The notes below the pieces were generated by a model, which was not told the DNA's origin, did no database searches, and saw nothing but the letters and a program-made list of their open reading frames with translations. From Humibacillus sp. (GTDB lineage: Bacteria > Actinomycetota > Actinomycetes > Actinomycetales > Dermatophilaceae): 64,000 nucleotides of DNA. How positions within the stretch are numbered: position 1 is the stretch's first letter; each line of letters begins with the position of its first letter. Location: contig JAKDLG010000005.1 in NCBI GenBank assembly GCA_030452985.1, positions 1-64,000 of the forward strand, in the 5' to 3' direction. The position numbers and the translations under genes were made by a program. Positions 58,475 through 64,000 of the stretch are shown piece by piece.

Positions 58475-59485
58475 TCAGGCGACGCGCTTCTGGGGCGCGG
58501 TCGCCTCGGTCTTCGCCGGGTCGGTCTCGACGATGTCACCGAGGGCGTCGTCGATCTTCTTCATGAGGTCGGCCTCGAGCTTGACCCCGGCCGCCAACAC
58601 GTTGTCGGCGACCTGCTCGGGCCTCGAGGCCCCCACCAGGGCGGCGGCGACGTTGTCGTTCTGCAGCACCCAGGCGATGGCGAGCTGCGGCATGGTCAGG
58701 CCGGCCTCGTCGGCGAGGGGCTTCAGCTTCTGCACCCGAGCCAGCACGTCGTCGTTCATGAACCGCTTGATCATGTCGGCGCCGCCCTTCTCGTCGGCGG
58801 CCCGCGAACCCTCCGGCGGCGCCTCGCCCGGAAGGTACTTGCCCGACAGCACGCCCTGGCCCATCGGGCTCCACACGATCTGGCTCAGACCCAGCTCCGC
58901 ACACGTCGGCACGACCTCGTCCTCGATGACCCGCCACAGCATAGAGTACTGCGGCTGGCTCGAGATGAGCGAGAAACCCAGCTCCTTCGAGAGCTTGACG
59001 CCTTCGCGGATCTGCTCGGCGGTCCACTCGCTCACACCGATGTAGAGGGCCTTGCCCTGGCGCACCACATCGGCGAAGGCCTGCATGGTCTCTTCGAGGG
59101 GCGTCTCGGTGTCGAACCGGTGCGCCTGGTAGAGGTCGACGTAGTCGGTCTGCAGCCGCTCGAGCGAGGCGTCGATCGACTCCATGATGTGCTTGCGTGA
59201 CAGCCCGGTGTCGTTCTTCCCGCCCGGCCCGGTCGGCCAGTAGACCTTGGTGAAGATCTCGAGGCTCGCGCGCCGCTCGCCCTTGAGGGCCTCGCCGAGA
59301 ACCGTCTCGGCCTTGCCGTTGGCGTACGCGTCGGCGGTGTCGAAGGTGCTGATGCCGGCCTCGAGCGCCGCCCGCACACACTGGGTGGCGACGTCGTTCT
59401 CGACCTGGGAGCCGTGCGTCAGCCAGTTGCCGTAGGTGATCTCAGAGATCTTGAGTCCGCTGTTGCCGAGGTATCGAAAGTCCAT
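58475..59485 (-). CDS. Aldo/keto reductase
   Basis: NADPH-dependent oxidoreductase with a TIM barrel, 336 residues, of the potassium-channel-beta-like/AKR6-type group. The catalytic tetrad is visible: Asp and Tyr in ISTFDTADAYANGK, Lys in LEIFTKVYW and His in DLYQAHRFD. The NADP site is in VGASRPEQVADN. Substrate unknown. The start is ATG 59485. Monocistronic. Confidence 0.92.
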   Translation of the reverse strand: MDFRYLGNSGLKISEITYGNWLTHGSQVENDVATQCVRAALEAGISTFDTADAYANGKAETVLGEALKGERRASLEIFTKVYWPTGPGGKNDTGLSRKHIMESIDASLERLQTDYVDLYQAHRFDTETPLEETMQAFADVVRQGKALYIGVSEWTAEQIREGVKLSKELGFSLISSQPQYSMLWRVIEDEVVPTCAELGLSQIVWSPMGQGVLSGKYLPGEAPPEGSRAADEKGGADMIKRFMNDDVLARVQKLKPLADEAGLTMPQLAIAWVLQNDNVAAALVGASRPEQVADNVLAAGVKLEADLMKKIDDALGDIVETDPAKTEATAPQKRVA

Positions 59486-59607
59486 CCCCCCACCGTATGT
59501 CGCCCGTCTGGCAACGGGGGGCCGGGGGGGCGGCGGGCCTTCGGCAGCGCGGACAGGAAAGCGCTCAGGTCTGGCGGTCTGCTCCTTCGGTGGGTATGAC
59601 TGGTGTC

Positions 59608-60792
59608 ATGACCTCGCAGACACCGGATGCCGCCCAGCCACCCCTGCCCGCGCGGATCGCCGTCGCGCTCGAGAACGACGAGCGGCTCGACCCCGCGGTC
59701 GACGCCCTGGGCGAGCTCACCGCACCGCTCGGCGCCCCGGGGCTCGGCGATGTGCTGCGCGGGTCGTGGCTGGGCCATGCACTGCACCCCTCGCTCACCG
59801 ACGTGCCCCTGGGCCTGTGGACCGCCGCCAGTGTGCTCGACCTCGTCGGTGGCCCGTCGGCCCGGCCGGCCGCCCAGCGGCTGCTCGGGATCGGTCTGCT
59901 CAGCGTGGCCCCGACCGCCGCATCCGGCTGGGCCGAGTGGCACCGCTCCGACCGCCCGGCCCAACGGGTCGGGGTGGCGCACGTCGCGCTCAACGTGGCG
60001 GCCATCGGGCTCTACGCCGGGTCGTGGGCCGCGAGACGGGGCCAGCGTCACCGTCTCGGCGCGATGCTGGCCCTCGTCGGGGCCGGTTCCGCTGGTGCCG
60101 CCGGCTACCTGGGCGGGCACCTGGCGGCCGTGCGAAAGGTCTCCACCGCGCACCCGGGTCTGACCGGGGCCTCGGAACTACGCTCTGCCGACGGTGATCT
60201 CGCGAGCAGCGTCACCAACCCTCTCAAGGCCGCGGCGGTGACGGCGGCGCTGCCACGATCGGCGGGCAAGCGCTCCGACCCGACGACCGTCACCTCCGAA
60301 GACGTGCACGAGGCCCTGGTCGCCCAGCATGCTCACCTCGGCACACTGCTGCACCATGCTCGCGTGGCGGCACCGCAAGAACATGCTGCCGCGATGCGCG
60401 ACTTTCTCAGCCACTTCGCCGGCCACGTGGCCGTCGAGTCGCAGCTCATCCACCCGGTGGTGCCCCAGGTCGTCGGCACGTCGTTGGATCTCGGCCGGGC
60501 CGCGGAGGAGGCCGGCCTGGCCCAGCAGATCAAGCGGCTCGAGGAGATGGACTCGGAGGCTCCCATCTACCGAACGCAGTTCGGGCTCTTCGAGGAGGCG
60601 ATGACCAAGCACCTGTCGATGGAGGAAGGCCAGGAGCTGCCCGAGATGGTCAACCGGTTGCGCGACGACCACGCCGCCACGGTCATGGCCGCCCTGACCG
60701 CGGTCATCGACTCGGCGCCCGACCGGTCGGGTTCGTACGCCCGGATGCTCGACGAGGCGAAGGCACAGGTGAGGGCCCTGACGCACGAGTAG
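59608..60792 (+). CDS. DUF2231 membrane domain fused to a hemerythrin (HHE) domain
   Basis: 394 residues. Residues 1-about 180 contain a DUF2231-type region (GHALHPSLTDVPLGLWTAAS, then four hydrophobic segments up to GAGSAGAAGYLGGHLA). Residues about 225-390 are an HHE cation-binding domain: HAHLGTLLHHARV, FAGHVAVESQLIHPVV and MTKHLSMEEGQELPEM, all His/Glu ligands of a di-iron site. It may sense oxygen, NO or redox state at the membrane. ATG 59608 is chosen because TATGAC lies seven bases upstream, leaderless-like; ATG 59596 is also possible. Confidence 0.82.
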   Translation: MTSQTPDAAQPPLPARIAVALENDERLDPAVDALGELTAPLGAPGLGDVLRGSWLGHALHPSLTDVPLGLWTAASVLDLVGGPSARPAAQRLLGIGLLSVAPTAASGWAEWHRSDRPAQRVGVAHVALNVAAIGLYAGSWAARRGQRHRLGAMLALVGAGSAGAAGYLGGHLAAVRKVSTAHPGLTGASELRSADGDLASSVTNPLKAAAVTAALPRSAGKRSDPTTVTSEDVHEALVAQHAHLGTLLHHARVAAPQEHAAAMRDFLSHFAGHVAVESQLIHPVVPQVVGTSLDLGRAAEEAGLAQQIKRLEEMDSEAPIYRTQFGLFEEAMTKHLSMEEGQELPEMVNRLRDDHAATVMAALTAVIDSAPDRSGSYARMLDEAKAQVRALTHE

Positions 60793-60842
60793 GACTCGCG
60801 GTCTGGCTTCCCGTCGAGCGGGGCCCGCCTAGGCTTCGGGCC

Positions 60843-61448
60843 ATGACCTGGATCACCACCATCGGCCGCGAGAACGCTGAGCCTCGCTTGCGCGAGACCT
60901 ACGACCGCATCGCCGGCCCGCACGGCAAGATCGACAACATCCTGCTGGCGCACAGCTTGCGCCCGCACACCCTGGCCGGTCACCTGGCGCTCTACAAGGC
61001 GGTGCTGCACCACTCCCGCAACCGCCTTCCGGTCTCGTTCCTGGAGACCATCGGCGTGCAGGTGAGCCACCTCAACGGCTGCGCCTACTGCGTCGACCAC
61101 CACTCCGCTGGGCTGCGTGAGCTGCTGGGCGACGACACCCGCCACGACGTCGTCCTTCGCGCCCTGCTCGCTGGGCGGCCCGAAGACGCCTTCGAGGGCC
61201 GCGAGCTGGCCGCCCTGCGCTACACCAGGCTGCTCAGGGAGTCGCCTGGCGCGGTCTCGGAGAACGACATCCAGACGCTGCGCGCGGCTGGGTTCGACGA
61301 CGGCGAGATCCTCGAGATCAACCAGGTGGCGGCCTATTTCGCCTACGCGAACCGCACCGTGCTCGGCCTCGGCATCACGACGGACGGTGACGATCTCGGC
61401 ACGGCGCCCACGGAGTCCGACGACGTCACCGACTGGCGTCACGGCTGA
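60843..61448 (+). CDS. AhpD-like/carboxymuconolactone decarboxylase-family protein
   Basis: 201 residues. The CxxC-H motif NGCAYCVDHHSAG is the peroxidase-type active site of AhpD-like proteins, preceded by LPVSFLETIGVQVSHL. Likely a peroxidase-related reductase or alkylhydroperoxidase-like protein; exact substrate unknown. ATG 60843. 50 bases after the hemerythrin gene; both could serve stress defence. Confidence 0.87.
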   Translation: MTWITTIGRENAEPRLRETYDRIAGPHGKIDNILLAHSLRPHTLAGHLALYKAVLHHSRNRLPVSFLETIGVQVSHLNGCAYCVDHHSAGLRELLGDDTRHDVVLRALLAGRPEDAFEGRELAALRYTRLLRESPGAVSENDIQTLRAAGFDDGEILEINQVAAYFAYANRTVLGLGITTDGDDLGTAPTESDDVTDWRHG

Positions 61449-61500
61449 CCCACCTCTTGGCCAATCTCACTGCCATCCAAGCGAATTGGGCGATCCCCTC

Positions 61501-61530
61501 TTGACAGGTCTGTCGAACACCTGTTCTAAT
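61501..61530 (+). promoter_or_regulatory. SOS-type promoter with LexA box before the DUF222/HNH gene
   Basis: TTGACA (61501-61506), an 18-base spacer and TCTAAT (61525-61530) form a promoter. Within it, 61513-61528 reads TCGAAC-ACCT-GTTCTA, one mismatch from the actinobacterial LexA consensus TCGAAC-N4-GTTCGA. LexA bound there would block RNA polymerase, so the gene should be induced by DNA damage. Confidence 0.75.
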
Positions 61531-61579
61531 GGAGGTAGTAGGGACGTCAGCGTGGTGCGAGCGACAGGAGGCACGGTCG

Positions 61580-63373
61580 ATGGTCGAAACCCCTCGACAG
61601 CATGCCTCCCCGACGCCCGACGGCTCACGTACCGACGCTGCCGCACTGGCACGGATAGTGGGCCACGATGATGCGGTGGTCGACCTCGATCGGCTGAGCG
61701 CCTTGTACCGGGCCCGTGACGCCGGCCGGGTGTCGTTGAACCAGAAGCAGCTTCCCCTGTTCGAGCGAGCCCTGCGCCGCCAGGTGGCCCAGCACGTGCT
61801 GACCCGCCGGCTGCCGATGCTGGTGGCCGAGCTGCTCGAGGCGGCCGCCGACGACCTGGCTCCAGTGACGTCTGTCGACGAAGCGCCAACCGTCTCCGAC
61901 CTCGAAGCCGAGGCGAGCGACGAGCTACGCCGGTTCGAGGCGGTAGAGCACTGCAAGGCTGCGCTCGACGCCGTGGCGGTGGAGTCGCTGGGGCGCCTGC
62001 ACGCCGACATCGATGCCGCCGAGACCGCACGGTTCGCCGCGTTGGGCCGAAGCACTCCTCCCGGCTGGGTCGACCCCGAGCGGCTCACCGTGATGGAGGT
62101 CTGCACCGCCACGGGCCTCGGGGAACGTGACGTCTTCGCTCGGGTTCGGTTGGGCTCCGCCCGTGGGGCAGCGGCCACCGACCTGCGGGCTCGACTTTGG
62201 GCCGGCACGGTCAACCTCCACCGGGCGTGCACCATCCACACCGAAACACAAGGCTTGGCCGACGAGGCGGCCTTGGGAGTTGCCGATGCGGTGCTGCGCC
62301 CGAAAGACGGTGCGCCGCCGTCAGCAGCCCTGTTCCGCCAGCGACTGAACCGGTGCGTGATCGCGGCCGACCGTGACGCGGCAGAACGGCGCCGGGCCGC
62401 TCGCAAGCGCCGCCGCGGAGTGTACGCCAGAATCGACGAAGACGGGCTCGGCACGATGACCATCACCAACGATGCCGAGAAGGTGATCGCTGCGATGGAA
62501 CGCGTGAACGCGGCCGCGCGAGCCGCCCGGCAGAGCGGCGACGAGCGCGATCTCGAGACGTTGCGGGCCGAGGTGGCCACCGACCTGTTGGCGTTCGGCG
62601 GGCTGGCGCCGGACGTGGTCCCAACCGACCAGAGCAGCTCCGCCGACCCGGATCCCGAGACCGCCCCGGCTGGTGACCAGCAGCGCACCGACGAGCCCGG
62701 TTCGGTCGACGACCAGGCGAGTGGCCACTCTCGAACGCATTCCGGCGCCAGACACTCTCGCGGTCCCGCGCCGAAGGAAGCCGCTCGCGTCGGCCGGCCA
62801 CCGGCCGCGGCCGTTTGGGTCGTCGTGCCCTTCACCACCGCGGTCGGGCTCACCGACGCTCCGTGCGAGATCCCGGGCTACGGGTGGGTGCCGGCCGATC
62901 AGGCCCGCCGGATCATGCTGGCGGCAGGCTCCACCTGGCAACGCCTCGCCGTCGACGTCGACACCGGAGCCGCCCTGCAGCTCGAGACGACCGCCTACCG
63001 GCCCACCGCCGCGATGCGTGCTCAGGTCATGGCCGTCGATGGGACCTGCCGCGGCCCGGGCTGCACCGTGCCCGCCAACCGGTGCGACCTCGACCACGAC
63101 ACCCCATGGCCAGCCGGCCCGACCCACGTCAGCAACCTCACCGCCAAGGAACGCCAACACCACAACCTCCGCACCCATGAGCACTGGTCTGCGACCCGTG
63201 ACCCCGACGGCGCCGTCCATTGGCGTACCGCCGCTGCACGCGTCTACACCACTTACCCCAAGGACTGGCTCGAAGGTCTTCGAGAACCAGGGCGGCCATC
63301 GGAAGCAGCGGCCCAGCGCCCGGTGAGCGATCCGAAGCCGATTGAACCCGCCGACGACCGGCCGCCCTTCTGA
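61580..63373 (+). CDS. DUF222 and HNH endonuclease domain protein (13E12-like)
   Basis: 597 residues. DUF222 spans about 50-330 (VSLNQKQLPLFERALRR, WVDPERLTVMEVCTATGLG, FARVRLGSARGAAATDLRA). A polar linker follows, then the C-terminal HNH nuclease: CRGPGCTVPANRCDLDHDTP, NLTAKERQHHNLRTHEHW. The DUF222-HNH arrangement is that of the mycobacterial 13E12 repeat family. ATG 61580 is chosen with AGGAGG nine bases upstream; ATG 61529 overlaps the -10 and cannot be the translated start. Biological role unknown; regulation points to DNA damage. Confidence 0.87.
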   Translation: MVETPRQHASPTPDGSRTDAAALARIVGHDDAVVDLDRLSALYRARDAGRVSLNQKQLPLFERALRRQVAQHVLTRRLPMLVAELLEAAADDLAPVTSVDEAPTVSDLEAEASDELRRFEAVEHCKAALDAVAVESLGRLHADIDAAETARFAALGRSTPPGWVDPERLTVMEVCTATGLGERDVFARVRLGSARGAAATDLRARLWAGTVNLHRACTIHTETQGLADEAALGVADAVLRPKDGAPPSAALFRQRLNRCVIAADRDAAERRRAARKRRRGVYARIDEDGLGTMTITNDAEKVIAAMERVNAAARAARQSGDERDLETLRAEVATDLLAFGGLAPDVVPTDQSSSADPDPETAPAGDQQRTDEPGSVDDQASGHSRTHSGARHSRGPAPKEAARVGRPPAAAVWVVVPFTTAVGLTDAPCEIPGYGWVPADQARRIMLAAGSTWQRLAVDVDTGAALQLETTAYRPTAAMRAQVMAVDGTCRGPGCTVPANRCDLDHDTPWPAGPTHVSNLTAKERQHHNLRTHEHWSATRDPDGAVHWRTAAARVYTTYPKDWLEGLREPGRPSEAAAQRPVSDPKPIEPADDRPPF

Positions 63374-63485
63374 TCCGCAGCCAAACGCTCGCGACTTGGA
63401 AGCAACGGCCTCTCCGGTCCCAGCCGATCGGTCACAGTTCGGGGAGCCATGGAGTGCGAAGCCACGGCGACCGCACTACCGCGCG

Positions 63486-63983
63486 TCAATTGACGGCCGC
63501 GCCCACCTCAGGGTGCCCGCCCACGGGCTCTCGTTGACGTCGTCCGACATCGGAGGACCCTCCCGCGAGCACCCCACCTCCGACCAGTAGCAACCCGACA
63601 GCCACCAGCGCACCGGGGCCCAGGTAGCGAAACCCGACACCGGACGAGACCACATCTGCGGGCAGTCCATCGCCGAGCGCGGGCGCCTCTCGCTCGTCGA
63701 CGCGCGCCCGGACCCGGTCACCGACCGCGCTCACCTGCTGCTGGCTGCGGCTCAGGTTAATGAAGGCGTGCGGCTGTCCCGGTACGTCGACCCAGACGGC
63801 GTCGGCGTACCCGTCGCGGCTGACCTCGCCGAGCTCGGTCACGCGATAAGACCCGGCCGGGGCATGCTCACGCAGCCACCCCATTTCGGAGGCGTCGTCG
63901 TGCACGGTGTTCAGCGCCAGGGCGCCCCAGACGATGGCCATCACACCCATGACGGCGGCGAAGGCCGCGCCGAGATGTCTCAA
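63486..63983 (-). CDS. Membrane protein, hypothetical; start possibly beyond window
   Basis: At least 165 residues with two membrane helices (FAAVMGVMAIVWGALAL and GPGALVAVGLLLVGGGVLAG) enclosing an about 90-residue extracytoplasmic loop (YRVTELGEVSRDGYADAVWV...), typical of small membrane proteins with DUF3592-like loops. The only start seen near the edge is TTG 63983 with no ribosome binding site, and the frame stays open to base 64000, so the true start may lie outside. Function unknown. Confidence 0.6.
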   Translation of the reverse strand: MRHLGAAFAAVMGVMAIVWGALALNTVHDDASEMGWLREHAPAGSYRVTELGEVSRDGYADAVWVDVPGQPHAFINLSRSQQQVSAVGDRVRARVDEREAPALGDGLPADVVSSGVGFRYLGPGALVAVGLLLVGGGVLAGGSSDVGRRQREPVGGHPEVGAAVN

Positions 63984-64000
63984 GGCCGGAGCGAACTTGG

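Overview
The window is chromosomal DNA of a high-GC actinobacterium. Signs are the strong G/C third-position bias, many GTG/TTG starts, AGGAGG-type ribosome binding sites, a primary sigma factor with a long Ala/Lys/Thr-rich N-terminus, a SAM-IV riboswitch, a DUF222/HNH (13E12-like) protein, FemX, PAC2, DUF4192 and MmpS-like proteins. A member of the Micrococcales, perhaps Intrasporangiaceae, is my inference. No rRNA, tRNA, CRISPR array, insertion sequence or prophage was seen.

Region 1 (1-27,200) is mostly housekeeping. In order it holds the 5' part of rpoD, a universal stress protein, metX under a SAM-IV riboswitch, DUF4192, a DUF1232/EcsC pair, a MalY/PatB C-S lyase coupled to a Pol I-like polymerase, and a PAC2 protein. 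Then come an MFS transporter behind a leader with two tiny ORFs, the helicase HrpA, three tandem MmpS-like anchored proteins, FemX, two small membrane proteins, an ADP-ribosylglycohydrolase fused to an inactive-looking phosphatase domain, a large RecB-like nuclease/helicase, and an SRPBCC protein.

Region 2 (27,280-38,127) is a purine-catabolism locus on the + strand: a purine permease fused to an OHCU-decarboxylase-like domain, an 8-oxoguanine-deaminase-like amidohydrolase, xdhA-xdhB-xdhC, guanine deaminase and an IclR regulator. Most junctions are 4-base stop/start overlaps. A 17-bp motif, ATTCCA-N5-CGGAAA, lies in front of both the permease and iclR, so IclR probably controls the locus and itself.

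Region 3 (38,151-52,798) is a glycan-utilisation locus. A - strand operon encodes a sugar-binding lipoprotein, two permeases, two GH2 beta-mannosidase-like enzymes, a GH31 alpha-glycosidase, a LacI-type sensor without a DNA-binding domain, and a 4-alpha-glucanotransferase. A ROK regulator diverges from it. There is no ABC ATPase, so a shared MsiK-type ATPase probably energises uptake.

Region 4 (52,934-57,903) is a compact - strand operon (cupin, acetamidase/formamidase, SDR, NAD-dependent epimerase, small hypothetical) of unknown pathway, preceded by an Ndh-type flavoprotein.

Region 5 (57,904-64,000) holds a broken VOC gene, a strong bidirectional hairpin, an aldo/keto reductase, a DUF2231-hemerythrin fusion, an AhpD-like protein, a DUF222/HNH protein behind a LexA-box promoter, and a membrane protein reaching the window edge.
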